Shown in pieces: positions 35,568-44,515 of a stretch of DNA of 64,000 bases; within the stretch, counting starts at the first letter, position 1; each line of letters begins with the position of its first letter. The notes under the pieces were generated by a model. That model was given only the letters and a program-made list of their open reading frames with translations. It made no database searches and had not been told where the DNA came from. The DNA lies in NCBI GenBank assembly GCA_000023185.1, contig CP001622.1, forward strand, positions 434,001 to 498,000, given 5' to 3'. Source of the stretch: Rhizobium leguminosarum bv. trifolii WSM1325 (lineage in GTDB: Bacteria; Pseudomonadota; Alphaproteobacteria; Rhizobiales; Rhizobiaceae). Both the position numbers and the translations under genes were made by a program.

Positions 35568-36608
35568 GTGAACAAGATTTTTGATAGAACGAAGCTTTGG
35601 CTGCTTGATTATCTCCTTCGAGATGATTGGAACGACGGCAACAACAAGGTCGCGAAATTCGATGCCCAAAAGGCCTTGAAGGGCCTTGAGAACATGAAAG
35701 CCGGGCGAATCCTGCTGAAGCAGTTCGTAGAAGTGCTCTTCTCCTCGGGTGCCATGATAGGACGGATCGAACGTATCCTCCAGTCGATGCGGATACCGAC
35801 ATATTTGCTGATGCACTCCGTTCTGGCCAAGTGCCTTCTGCTCCTTGATGTTCATCCTAAGGCGCGACTGGCGGAACTTCATGCCGCTGGAATGCTGGAA
35901 GAGGAATTCGGCATCGCACTCAACACTCATCTGGCAGCTGTGGCTTTCGAGAAAACCCGCCAGATCAGCAAGATAAGGGAACTGTATGCAGAAGAGATCT
36001 TCGACGGCATCAGTCGTATCTCGCTGCCGTTGAGCATCAGCAACGAGGCCAGTCATCACGAAAACCACATGGACATGATGTTCGTGGTGGCGGCAGCGAA
36101 GCATCGCGGTGCAAAACGGATCTTCGAATTCGGAACTTATATGGGGCGCACGACCGTAGGGCTTGCGTCAATAGATGCGGATGCCACTGTCACCACATTG
36201 AACCTCGATCCGGCTGAGGACACGCGATACGGGCCGTACATAGGGAAACTGATCAAGGACAGCCCCTATCGCGACCGAATTACGCAAATATTTTCGGACT
36301 CCAAAAAATTCGACACGACACCCTATGCCAAAAGCATGGATTACATCTTCATCGACGCGGATCACAGCTACGACGCCGTCAAGAACGACACGGAGAAGTC
36401 TCTGGAGATGCTCGCTCCCGGTGGTGTCATTATATGGCATGATTATGCTCCGAAAAGCCCCGGTGTATTCGGGTACCTGCAGGAGCTCAGCCTCCAGCGT
36501 TCGCTGTTCAGGATCAGGAATACCTGTCTAGTGCTTTATATTGATGGTGTGGATGCCGACGAGTTCGAGCCCAAAAGCGATGCTGGATTTCTGGAAGACG
36601 TATCTTGA
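35568..36608 (+). CDS. SAM-dependent methyltransferase with N-terminal helical domain
   Basis: 346 residues. A GTG start lies 15 bases after wzt. Residues 1-180 are mostly helical with no recognised domain; the methyltransferase core begins at IFEFGTYMGRTTVGL (about 186-200) and contains YIFIDADHSYDAVKNDT and LAPGGVIIWHDY. It probably methylates a sugar in the polysaccharide. Directly after wzt, it could be a chain-terminating methyltransferase that caps the non-reducing end. Confidence 0.8.
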   Translation: MNKIFDRTKLWLLDYLLRDDWNDGNNKVAKFDAQKALKGLENMKAGRILLKQFVEVLFSSGAMIGRIERILQSMRIPTYLLMHSVLAKCLLLLDVHPKARLAELHAAGMLEEEFGIALNTHLAAVAFEKTRQISKIRELYAEEIFDGISRISLPLSISNEASHHENHMDMMFVVAAAKHRGAKRIFEFGTYMGRTTVGLASIDADATVTTLNLDPAEDTRYGPYIGKLIKDSPYRDRITQIFSDSKKFDTTPYAKSMDYIFIDADHSYDAVKNDTEKSLEMLAPGGVIIWHDYAPKSPGVFGYLQELSLQRSLFRIRNTCLVLYIDGVDADEFEPKSDAGFLEDVS

Positions 36609-36622
36609 CCGGAGGCGACGAA

Positions 36623-37375
36623 GTGACAGCAAATTCGCACGAGTATCCAGTTGCGGTCGATGACCAGCAATTCCTAGTTCGATGCATCAACGACGTAGAA
36701 CGGGGGCGAGCGGCCTCCTTCCTGAGTAAGGAACCTGAAACGGTTCGGTGGCTCAAGGCGGAAATGGTGCCAGCTACCGTTTTCTGGGATGTCGGCGCCA
36801 ATGTGGGGCTCTTTTCACTTTATGCCGCGATTCTTCAGCCGACTGCTCAAATACTTGCGTTCGAGCCAGCGGCCCATAACTATGCGAGCCTCTGCGATAA
36901 CATCGTGATTAACGGGTTCACCAACATTGTTCCCTTCAGTGTGGCTCTCGGCCAAGGTAATTTGGCTTTTGATGAGCTTCATCTATCGAAGGTAGAAGCG
37001 GGAAGCTCGATCCATCATGTTGGGGCGAAGAGTCCGTGGGCAGAGAGCGAGCCAGTCTTCCGGCAACCTTGCGTTAAAGTCTCCATCGACTCCATGGTGC
37101 TTGATCATGATTTTCCGCCACCGACGTTACTGAAAATCGACGTCGACGGGCTTGAACTGGGCATCCTCGACGGTGCTCGTACCGTGTTAAACCAAGTAAA
37201 AAGCGTGCTTGTCGAGCTTGACGCGAATGACCCGTCGGAAATCTCAGCAGCGACAAATCTGCTGGAACAAGCCGGCTTCCGGCTTACTGAAACGAGCAGA
37301 CGTGAAAAGACCATCAATCGAAAACTTCCCAGAAATCATATTTGGATGAACGCTGCACTGCGTCCATTAGATTAG
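36623..37375 (+). CDS. FkbM-family methyltransferase
   Basis: 250 residues. FkbM motifs are visible: FWDVGANVGLFSLYAA (about 54-69), AFEPAAHNYASLCDNIVINGF and LLKIDVDGLELGIL. The GTG at 36623 was chosen because GGAGG (36611-36615) sits seven bases upstream; a TTG at 36605 is the alternative. FkbM enzymes O-methylate sugars and polyketides. It lies directly after another methyltransferase. Confidence 0.84.
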   Translation: MTANSHEYPVAVDDQQFLVRCINDVERGRAASFLSKEPETVRWLKAEMVPATVFWDVGANVGLFSLYAAILQPTAQILAFEPAAHNYASLCDNIVINGFTNIVPFSVALGQGNLAFDELHLSKVEAGSSIHHVGAKSPWAESEPVFRQPCVKVSIDSMVLDHDFPPPTLLKIDVDGLELGILDGARTVLNQVKSVLVELDANDPSEISAATNLLEQAGFRLTETSRREKTINRKLPRNHIWMNAALRPLD

Positions 37376-37454
37376 CGAAAATAAGCCAGGTTCCTCGTGT
37401 CGATGTTTGCCTGGCGAACCGTTACCTTTCGAAAATACTGGAGAGATTTCCGCA

Positions 37455-38354
37455 ATGGAGCATCAGCTATCGATTGTTTTAGGCACATATAACCGGCTGG
37501 ATCAACTCCAGAGGTGTGTCGAAAGCATCGTCAGCCAGACCAAGACAGTCTTTCGTCTTTACGTAACCGACGCGGGTTCGACGGATGGCACAGTGGAGTA
37601 CCTCCAAAGCATTGCTGGAGAAAACATAATACCCGTGCTGGTCGGCAAGAAGCTGGGCCAGGCCAAGGCGTATAACGATGTTTTTAACATTGTGACGACG
37701 CCCTATGTATGCTGGCTGAGCGACGATAACGAAGTCATCGATCATGGCCTGGACCGTGCTGTCTCTATCATTCGAACGGATCCGTCGATCGGCATGGTGG
37801 CTCTTAAGACCAAAGATCTTCAGGGGCCTTTCGTCGACGCGCCCTTTATTGGCGGCGTTTCTTCGACGGGCATATTGAATGTCAACCAAGGGCTGCTGCC
37901 CACCGCTCTGTTGAAGAAAATAGGGGGATTTTCTGAAGAGTTTCGCGATTACGGCATCGACAACGCGTTGACAGCAGAGGTCCTGTTTGCGGGGTACAAG
38001 GTGGTATACAGCCGCAAGGTTGCGCTACAGCACTATAGGAACTGGAGCGAGGATCCGACCTCCGAAAACTATCAGTGGCTCAAGCAGCGCCACGAAGCCG
38101 CAAAGGTGCTGTATGAGGAACGGTACGGCAATCAGAATACCCAGGAGTTGTCTGGCTCGTACCGGATGAAGACAAAGGTCGCCCGCAGGGTCAAGGCGGG
38201 GGCAAAGCGCTATCTGACAAGCGATTATGTCCGAACCAGCGCAGCAGTGCGGACATGTTTTATTATTCTCTCATCTCGGTACATCAGCATTCTGGACCCA
38301 ATCCTCACCTTCGGTAGGGACTATCATCTCGTCCAAAAAAGAAGGACCGGGTGA
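37455..38354 (+). CDS. GT2-family glycosyltransferase
   Basis: 299 residues with a GT-A fold. LSIVLGTYNRLDQLQRCVESI is the donor-site start, YVTDAGSTDGT the second strand and CWLSDDNEV (DxD-like) the metal site. GGAGAG at 37443 supports the ATG at 37455; the 16 extra upstream codons have no ribosome site. It adds a sugar to the polysaccharide. The last gene before a 344-base gap. Confidence 0.86.
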   Translation: MEHQLSIVLGTYNRLDQLQRCVESIVSQTKTVFRLYVTDAGSTDGTVEYLQSIAGENIIPVLVGKKLGQAKAYNDVFNIVTTPYVCWLSDDNEVIDHGLDRAVSIIRTDPSIGMVALKTKDLQGPFVDAPFIGGVSSTGILNVNQGLLPTALLKKIGGFSEEFRDYGIDNALTAEVLFAGYKVVYSRKVALQHYRNWSEDPTSENYQWLKQRHEAAKVLYEERYGNQNTQELSGSYRMKTKVARRVKAGAKRYLTSDYVRTSAAVRTCFIILSSRYISILDPILTFGRDYHLVQKRRTG

Positions 38355-38698
38355 ACTACTCTAAAGTAGAAACCGGACACACTTGTTTTGAAGCTGCTCC
38401 CCCGGCTGCTGTTGAGCATCCAAGAGGGCGTGAGGCAACATCGTGCCGCAGCCTGAACTTCGCTGTGGTAGCGCGCCATTCTGATTCTGCATGCATGGCT
38501 GAACTTTGGCGTTCAGTCACTTGAGAAGGGGATTGCGCTAACCAATGGACACGGAATAGAGACTACTATCTACCGCAGGCACTTGAAGGAGAGAGCTAGT
38601 TCGCAAGAGTACTCCGGCTTCGCCGGCACCTGAAACGAGCAGGCCAGGGCAACCGTTCATCCAGTCCGCGCGGCGATCGGTGAGTTAACGGAGATCAA
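38355..38698. other. Gene-free gap inside the polysaccharide locus
   Basis: No gene is seen. It holds a short GC hairpin (CCGGC TTC GCCGG, 38614-38626) and near its left end a stretch (TAAAGTAGAAACCGGACAC) that recalls the termini of rhizobial IS21-like elements, but no transposase frame. A promoter for the genes to the right is likely here though none is clear. Confidence 0.5.
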
Positions 38699-40471
38699 GT
38701 GAAATATCGCCACCCCATTGCTGCCTTAACCGTGCCTACGAGGCCGCTGTTGTCTCGCATTCGCGACAGGCTTAGCCGACATGGTTGGTATCGCCGCTTT
38801 CATCTCGCATATGTAAGATGGCGTGCCCGCCATGGTGGACTGCCCGACTGGGCGGCATGGCAACCACAAGCGGGACTCGAGCCGGTACGCCCACCTTTGA
38901 TCGACGGCGCCAAGCGCGTCTTGGTTGCAACAGGCACTGCCGGACATCTGCCGTCCATGACGATGGAAAGCCTGCTTGGAATGGCATTGGCGATTCGTGA
39001 CGCCAGTATTGACTTCCTCATTTGCGATGCGGCGCTGCCTGCCTGCATGATGTGCGAGATCAGTTGGTATTCTGATGTCGACAAGCTGGCTAAGCATGGC
39101 CCAAAAGACCGCTGTCTGACCTGCTATCGACCATCCGCTGAAATGCTCGACCGGGCCGGACTCAACGCGATCGGACTCAACTCGAAACTCACTGACGCCG
39201 ATCGCTTCAAGGCAAAGACGACTTCAACGCAGATGCCGCAAAGCGAGATCGCGGCGTATATAGAGGACGGCATTCCCATCGGGGAGCACGCCGTGGCGGG
39301 CGCTCTCCGTTTTTTTTCAAGAGGCGACCTTGAGAAGGTGTCTGGAGCCGACGTGATCCTTAGGCGTTACCTGGAAGCGGCGATTCTGACCTATTACGGC
39401 ACCCGACGCCTGCTTGCCGAAGGTCACTATGATGCCGTGGTGTTAAATCACGGGATATATGTTCCCCAGGGCATCATATCGGAAACAGCCCGACACCTCG
39501 GCGTGCGCGTGGTGACGTGGCATCCAGCCTACAGACGGGGATGCTTTATCTTCAATCACCATGAAACCTATCATCATGGCTTGATGACCGAACCGGTATC
39601 GTCTTGGGAGGATATGTCTTGGAACGGTATGCAGCAGCAGCAGATCACGCAGTATCTCCGTAGCAGATGGGTTGGCCAGCAAGACTGGGTGAAGTTTCAC
39701 GATCAGCCGGAGTTCGATACCCGCTCGATTGAGGAGGAAATCGGCATTGATTTCCGACGTCCGACCATCGGGTTGCTCACAAACGTGATTTGGGACGCGC
39801 AGCTGCATTACAAGGCAAACGCCTTTCCGAACATGGTTGACTGGTTGATCAAGACCATTGCCTACTTCGAAAAGCGGCCCGACCTGCAGTTGCTGATACG
39901 GGTTCATCCGGCCGAACTTACAGGGACGCTTCCATCCCGGCAGCCTGCCGTCGACGAAATTCGGCGCCAGTTTCCTAACCTGCCGGCAAATGTCTTCATC
40001 ATTCCGCCCGAAAGCAAAGCAAGTACCTACGTCGCCATGTCTCACTGCAACGCCGTCCTGATCTATGGCACGAAAATGGGCGTTGAGCTTTCGGCGATGG
40101 GAATACCGGTCATTGTCGCCGGTGAGGCCTGGATTCGTGGCAAAGGCGTTACGATGGATGCAACCTCGGAAGAAAATTATCTGCGCTTGCTCGATGCTCT
40201 GCCGCTGCGGGAAAGGCTGAATGACGCCACGATCGAACGGGCGCAGAAATATGCTTATCACTTCTTCTTTCGGCGCATGGTCCCGCTGGATTGTATTAAG
40301 GAGCGAAAGGGCTGGCCGCCATTCGCCGTGCATATAGATAGTCTGGACGACCTTGCACCCGGCAAGTCGCCCGGGCTCGACATCGTTTGCAACGGCATCA
40401 TCGCGGGGACACCCTTCATCTATCCCGCAGAGGACCTCATGGGAGCGCCCTCAGACCGGAGAGCGACGTGA
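38699..40471 (+). CDS. KpsC/KpsS-like capsule polysaccharide protein, paralogue 2
   Basis: 590 residues, clearly related to the protein at 28121: shared blocks include HGIYVPQGII, HPAELTGTLPSRQP, VIYGTK-type GTKMGVELSAMGIPV and GEAWIRGKGVTMDATS. A cysteine-bearing segment (CLTCYRPSAEM) matches the same place in paralogue 1. GGAG lies six bases before the GTG start. Both may build successive linkages of an acidic sugar or act at the two ends of the chain. Not a fragment. Confidence 0.72.
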   Translation: MKYRHPIAALTVPTRPLLSRIRDRLSRHGWYRRFHLAYVRWRARHGGLPDWAAWQPQAGLEPVRPPLIDGAKRVLVATGTAGHLPSMTMESLLGMALAIRDASIDFLICDAALPACMMCEISWYSDVDKLAKHGPKDRCLTCYRPSAEMLDRAGLNAIGLNSKLTDADRFKAKTTSTQMPQSEIAAYIEDGIPIGEHAVAGALRFFSRGDLEKVSGADVILRRYLEAAILTYYGTRRLLAEGHYDAVVLNHGIYVPQGIISETARHLGVRVVTWHPAYRRGCFIFNHHETYHHGLMTEPVSSWEDMSWNGMQQQQITQYLRSRWVGQQDWVKFHDQPEFDTRSIEEEIGIDFRRPTIGLLTNVIWDAQLHYKANAFPNMVDWLIKTIAYFEKRPDLQLLIRVHPAELTGTLPSRQPAVDEIRRQFPNLPANVFIIPPESKASTYVAMSHCNAVLIYGTKMGVELSAMGIPVIVAGEAWIRGKGVTMDATSEENYLRLLDALPLRERLNDATIERAQKYAYHFFFRRMVPLDCIKERKGWPPFAVHIDSLDDLAPGKSPGLDIVCNGIIAGTPFIYPAEDLMGAPSDRRAT

Positions 40472-41568
40472 GAATTAGTATTGACGCAACCGGATTGGGC
40501 GGCCCCAAGACAGGAACATCAGTCTATCTTATAGAGATTTTGTCGCGCTGGAGCCGCAATACGTCCATCAACCACGAGTTCACGATCTTCGCGAGCGAGA
40601 AGGCCGTTTCCCTCTGCTCGGAAGCCGGATTGGACCATCGGTTTCGTTTCGTCCGCGCGCCCAACAACCGCCATATCAGAGTGATCTGGCAGCAGCTAAT
40701 GATTCCGTGGCATATGCGCCGACTTGGAATCGATGTGCATTGGGGGACGGCCTTCGTATTACCGGTGGCTTCGCAAAGGCCAATGGCCGTTACAATACAT
40801 GACCTAACCTTCCAACTGTTTCCCGAGGTGCACGAGCGCTTAAAGCGCTTTTACTTTCCGGCTATTATGCAACGTTCAGTGGCAAAGGCGCAGGCTGTAT
40901 TTGCGGTGTCTCGGACCACAGAAACGGACCTAAAACGCATCATTCCAGAGAGTAGAGGAAAGACAACCGTCACGCTGCTGGCTGCACGCAAGCTGGGCTC
41001 GGATTCGCAGGCTCCCCGCGACCAACGTAACTCAGGCGACTACCTGCTCTTCGTCGGAACCTTAGAGCCACGAAAGAATCTTCCACGATTGCTGGCCGCC
41101 TGGCAGATGCTCGATGATGCCACCCGGGGCAACACGCGGCTTGTTATCGTCGGCGCCACGGGATGGATGGTAAGCGACTTGCTACAAAGCCTCAAGACGA
41201 ACGATACCATAGATTTTCTGGGGCACGTCAGCGATTCTTCTCTAGCAGAACTGATGCAAGGCGCTAGGGCCCTTCTCTATCCATCACTCTACGAGGGGTT
41301 TGGTTTGCCGGTGGTTGAAGCGATGGCGCGCGGAATACCGCTGTTGACCAGCAATACCGGCGCTACCGCGGAGATCGCCGAAGGCGCGGCGATCCTTGTC
41401 GACCCGACGAATGTGGATGACATCCGTGGCGGACTTGTGAGGCTGCTGACGGAACCAGAGCTGCTTGGCGCCCTGTCCGCCCAAGGCCGCGAGCGGGCAA
41501 AATCATTCTCCTGGGAACGCACGGCCCAACTGACATTGGAAACCCTGGAAGGGTTGAAGCGAGCATGA
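40468..41568 (+). CDS. GT4-family glycosyltransferase
   Basis: 366 residues from a GTG that overlaps the upstream TGA (GTGA) with GGAG eight bases before it. The N-terminal half opens RISIDATGLGGPKTGTSVYL; the C-terminal half has LLFVGTLEPRKNLPRLL and the nucleotide-sugar motif EGFGLPVVEAMARGIPL. The product resembles mannosyl- or rhamnosyltransferases of O-antigen clusters; donor not determined. Confidence 0.87.
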   Translation: MRISIDATGLGGPKTGTSVYLIEILSRWSRNTSINHEFTIFASEKAVSLCSEAGLDHRFRFVRAPNNRHIRVIWQQLMIPWHMRRLGIDVHWGTAFVLPVASQRPMAVTIHDLTFQLFPEVHERLKRFYFPAIMQRSVAKAQAVFAVSRTTETDLKRIIPESRGKTTVTLLAARKLGSDSQAPRDQRNSGDYLLFVGTLEPRKNLPRLLAAWQMLDDATRGNTRLVIVGATGWMVSDLLQSLKTNDTIDFLGHVSDSSLAELMQGARALLYPSLYEGFGLPVVEAMARGIPLLTSNTGATAEIAEGAAILVDPTNVDDIRGGLVRLLTEPELLGALSAQGRERAKSFSWERTAQLTLETLEGLKRA

Positions 41569-42308
41569 GCGATATATGCGTGTCCATCGTGAGCCACGGA
41601 CAGGGGGAGATTGCGAACCTGCTGCTGGACGATTTAGACAGTCGCTGTTCCGGGCTCAATGTTGTCCTGACCAAAAACATTCCGGAAGAATTGCCTATTC
41701 GAGACAGACGGTATCCGTTCCTACAAATCGAGAACCCTTCTCCCAAGGGCTTCGCAGCAAACCATAACCAGGCATTTAGGCGCTGCGACAGTGGTTTGTT
41801 CTGCGTCGCAAATCCTGACATCCGGCTTCAGGCGGATCCGTTTGGCCATCTCAAAGCGGCGATGAGTGACCCCAGGGTCGGCCTTGTGGCCCCTCTGATA
41901 GTCAATCCCGGGGGAACCATCGAAGACAGCGCTCGATACTTTCCGACGCCTTTCGGTCTTCTCAGGAAGGCGTTGGGCAAGAGTGACGGAAGATTTCCGA
42001 TAGATCCCAACCGATCTTCAGCGGTTGATTGGACTGCAGGCATGTTCATGCTTTTTCGGTCCGAAGCATTCGCGGAAGTCGGCGGGTTTGATGAAGGTTT
42101 TTTCCTCTACTACGAGGATGTGGACATCTGTGCTAGGCTATGGAAGGCAGGCTGGAAGGTCATTCTGCTGCCAACAGTCTCCGTGGTTCACGACGCTCGC
42201 CGCGCGAGTCACGCCGATGCGAAATACATGCGATGGCATGTCTCGAGCATGATGCGATACTTCACAAAGCATCTCGGCCGCACGCCCGACATAAGCAGGA
42301 TGACCTGA
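41565..42308 (+). CDS. GT2-family glycosyltransferase, rhamnosyltransferase-like
   Basis: 247 residues of the GT2 family. Characteristic segments are KGFAANHNQAFRRC, FCVANPDIRLQ and GGFDEGFFLYYEDVDIC, with WTAGMFMLFR, a pattern common in dTDP-rhamnosyltransferases. ATG overlaps the upstream stop. It is the last gene of the plus-strand polysaccharide run. If rmlB is truly broken, its donor may be lost. Confidence 0.84.
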   Translation: MSDICVSIVSHGQGEIANLLLDDLDSRCSGLNVVLTKNIPEELPIRDRRYPFLQIENPSPKGFAANHNQAFRRCDSGLFCVANPDIRLQADPFGHLKAAMSDPRVGLVAPLIVNPGGTIEDSARYFPTPFGLLRKALGKSDGRFPIDPNRSSAVDWTAGMFMLFRSEAFAEVGGFDEGFFLYYEDVDICARLWKAGWKVILLPTVSVVHDARRASHADAKYMRWHVSSMMRYFTKHLGRTPDISRMT

Positions 42309-42343
42309 TCCCCCAAACGTGAAGCAAATTCTTAAATCACTTG

Positions 42344-42426
42344 CTACTGAAGTTTCATCCGGCATGCGACGATGATCCCGGCGTAGCCTGCCTGGGTCAG
42401 GTATCCGAGCGACGAGTGTGGCCGAA
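42344..42426 (-). pseudogene. IS3-family transposase OrfB tail remnant
   Basis: The minus strand reads RPHSSLGYLTQAGYAGII and stops at 42344. The RPHSSLGYLT block is the hallmark near the end of IS3-family OrfB proteins. The frame upstream has no further similarity, so this is only the last 25 or so codons of an old insertion, right at the edge of the polysaccharide locus. Confidence 0.75.
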
Positions 42427-42560
42427 CTTCGCAGCTTCGAAAGCTGCTGTCGGATTGCACTTCGAGCTCTTCGCGTTGGCCCGGCAGCGAAGAAAATGCC
42501 TTGCCATCGCCTTACGCCTTTGCAATGTCACCGGTGACTGAAGCAAATCGGGAAATCGGA

Positions 42561-43409
42561 ATGGCCAAGCGGATAGAAAACTTCTCGGAGATATCAGGTC
42601 ACTATGATGTGGTGCTCTGCGATGTCTGGGGCGTCGTTCACAACGGCGTCGATCCGTTCCCGAAGGCGGCCGCAGCCCTTGAAGCGGCACGCGAGGCCGG
42701 CCTCGCCGTCGTCCTCATCACCAATTCTCCGCGCCTTTCCTGGCAGGTGGTCGAGCAGCTGCGCCAGATCGGCGTTCCCGACAGCGCCTATGACAGGATC
42801 GTCACCTCTGGCGACGTCACGCGCGGCTTGATCGCCGAAGGGCCGAAGACCGTCTTTCTGCTCGGCCACGAGAGAAATAGCCCGCTCCTCGACGGCCTCG
42901 ACATCGAGCGCCGGCCGGCGGGCGAAGCGCAATCGCTGGTCTGCACCGGCTTTTTCGACGACGAGACGGAGAAGCCGGAAGATTACACCGACATGCTTCT
43001 CGATTTCAAAGCCCGAGACGTGCCGATGATCTGCGCCAATCCCGACCTCATCGTCGAGCGCGGCCATCGCATCATCCCCTGCGCCGGCGCCATAGCTGCC
43101 TATTACGAGCAGCTCGGCGGCAGCACCCGCATCGCCGGCAAGCCGCATCGGCCGATCTACGAGGCAACGCTTGCGGCTGCCCGCGAGCTTCGCGGCGATT
43201 TCCCCGTCGATCGCGTGCTGGCGATCGGCGACGGCATGCCGACCGATGTGCGCGGCGCCTTGAATTACGGCCTCGACCTCCTCTACATCAGCGGCGGTAT
43301 CCACGCCAAGGAATATACCCTCAACGGCGAGACCGACGAGGCGATCCTCAACGCCTATCTCGAACGGGAAAACGCCGCGCCGAAGTGGTGGATGCCCCGC
43401 CTTGCATGA
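42561..43409 (+). CDS. HAD-superfamily class IIA hydrolase (TIGR01459 type)
   Basis: 282 residues. The HAD motifs are DVWGVVHNG (I, nucleophile Asp), LITNSPR (II), a C2-type cap and IGDGMPTDVRGA (IV). The start at 42561 gives the usual MAKRIENFSEISGHYD opening; the frame extends 20 codons upstream without a ribosome site. In rhizobia this gene normally precedes ribF, and here the start of ribF does follow, but only as a stub. Base composition returns to the GC-rich core type. Confidence 0.87.
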   Translation: MAKRIENFSEISGHYDVVLCDVWGVVHNGVDPFPKAAAALEAAREAGLAVVLITNSPRLSWQVVEQLRQIGVPDSAYDRIVTSGDVTRGLIAEGPKTVFLLGHERNSPLLDGLDIERRPAGEAQSLVCTGFFDDETEKPEDYTDMLLDFKARDVPMICANPDLIVERGHRIIPCAGAIAAYYEQLGGSTRIAGKPHRPIYEATLAAARELRGDFPVDRVLAIGDGMPTDVRGALNYGLDLLYISGGIHAKEYTLNGETDEAILNAYLERENAAPKWWMPRLA

Positions 43410-43429
43410 AGACACGCCTTGCATGAAGA
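43398..43429. repeat. 15-bp direct repeat across the HAD gene stop
   Basis: CGCCTTGCATGAAGA occurs at 43398-43412 and 43415-43429, offset by 17 bases, spanning the HAD stop codon. It could be a scar of short duplication next to the ribF stub. Confidence 0.7.
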
Positions 43430-43440
43430 GAAGCCAGCCG

Positions 43441-43503
43441 ATGACTGTCTTCCACCGCAATGAAACCCGCGAACCCTTGCCCGCCCATCTGAAGGGCGGC
43501 GTC
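43441..43503 (+). pseudogene. ribF: 5' fragment of ribF (riboflavin kinase/FAD synthetase)
   Basis: The frame opens MTVFHRNETREPLPAHLKGG, which is how rhizobial RibF proteins begin as I remember them, and sits in the expected place after the HAD gene. After GGV (about 43503) the sequence no longer follows RibF; the frame continues with unrelated codons to a stop at 43599. The nucleotidyltransferase and kinase domains are absent. RibF is essential, so an intact copy must exist elsewhere. Confidence 0.65.
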
Positions 43504-43722
43504 GCCAGAAGGCCGAGCATGGCACCGAAGAAGATGAGTGATCCCATCGGAATCGGCTTGGCCAGGAACTGGCGCCGGGCGTCGTGCTCGCCGGGTTGAA
43601 CAGCGCACTTAGGGCCAGTTCGACTGGCGAAATAATAGAGAGATCGGCAACTGCGGCATCATTGAACGTCGGCAAGATGGTGATGCCCTATACCGCCAGT
43701 CCGGCCGGCGCGATCACCGCGT

Positions 43723-43923
43723 CAGCCCGAACTGGCCTCGTTAAGTGGCACGTCGGTGTCGACCATCAGAGACGTTGAGACGGGCAAGCGCACGCCTATC
43801 TCCAACAACCTCACCGCAATCCAGAGCGCTCTCGAATCTGCCGGCATAACCTTCCTCGCCGACGGCGAGGTTGCCGCAGGGTCGGGCGTTTGGTTGCGTG
43901 TCGAGGTTTTGAGCTGCCACTGA
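43723..43923 (+). pseudogene. Degraded XRE-type helix-turn-helix regulator
   Basis: The readable frame gives QPELASLSGTSVSTIRDVE, then TPISNNLTAIQSALESAGITF and a C-terminus GSGVWLRV. This is the usual layout of small rhizobial XRE regulators (Q-x-E-L-A helix, recognition helix, then LxxAGxxF and GVxL end). No start codon or intact first helix lies in frame upstream, where pieces appear in other frames, so the gene has decayed. Confidence 0.6.
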
Positions 43924-44290
43924 ACTTTCATCCAGCGGCGGTTAGAGCCTCGGCGGCTCCGGAAGAGTTCTGACAACAACTTTGTCGCTGGATCGAGCGG
44001 CGCGGAAAACGGGACGCGCGAAGCTGTGGACAAATAGAATTCAAGCAACATGGGCCTTCCGGCTTCACGAAGCAAAGTGGGACGACTCGTCACGGAACTA
44101 CCAAGGTGATAATCTTCAGCAAGCCGTTGGGTTTTCGCACCAATTAGGTTTCCTCAGCTTTTTGGGCGGGCCGTTCGCGTGCGTCATGATGTCCGAAACG
44201 ACCACGACGCAGTAAACACGCAACGCCATCCAATCTTGACAGTTTTGTGACAGGTGCTATGCAATTTTTAGTCTTTGAAAGGTTGCTTCT
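43924..44290. other. Non-coding gap before the LDPGTGS operon
   Basis: No gene is seen. Composition shifts here toward AT-richer DNA. The right end carries the promoter listed next. Confidence 0.55.
44238..44265 (+). promoter_or_regulatory. Sigma-70-like promoter of the LDPGTGS operon
   Basis: TTGACA (44238-44243) and TATGCA (44260-44265) with a 16-base spacer; a start about seven bases later would leave a 20-base leader holding AAAGG before the ATG at 44291. Confidence 0.6.
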
Positions 44291-44515
44291 ATGCATGTCG
44301 CAAGACTTCTGGTTTTAACTCCGCTTTTTGCTCTCATAGTCACCCCAGCTTATGCATATCTCGATCCAGGCACGGGGAGCATCATTATCCAATCTGTCAT
44401 TGGAGCTTTCGCCGTTGGCGCGGCTTCAATTTCGTTGTTTTGGCAAAGGGTAAAAAGCTTCCTCTGTCGCACCGGAGACAACCAGAGACAGAAAAGCGGC
44501 CGCGAGCGGAAATGA
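44291..44515 (+). CDS. Small membrane protein with LDPGTGS motif
   Basis: 74 residues. A signal-like segment (RLLVLTPLFALIVTPAYA) is followed by YLDPGTGSIIIQ and a second membrane helix (VIGAFAVGAASISLFW), ending in a basic tail. Small proteins with this LDPGTGS motif are frequent beside sulfatase-like and methyltransferase genes in polysaccharide loci; function unknown. Its TGA overlaps the next ATG (ATGA). Confidence 0.82.
   Translation: MHVARLLVLTPLFALIVTPAYAYLDPGTGSIIIQSVIGAFAVGAASISLFWQRVKSFLCRTGDNQRQKSGRERK

Noticed and set aside
43500..43600. Minus-strand hydrophobic fragment (PMGSLIFFGAMLGLLA) after the ribF stub
   Set aside because: It may be a piece of a membrane protein, but it is too short and could not be assigned, so it is not listed as a feature.
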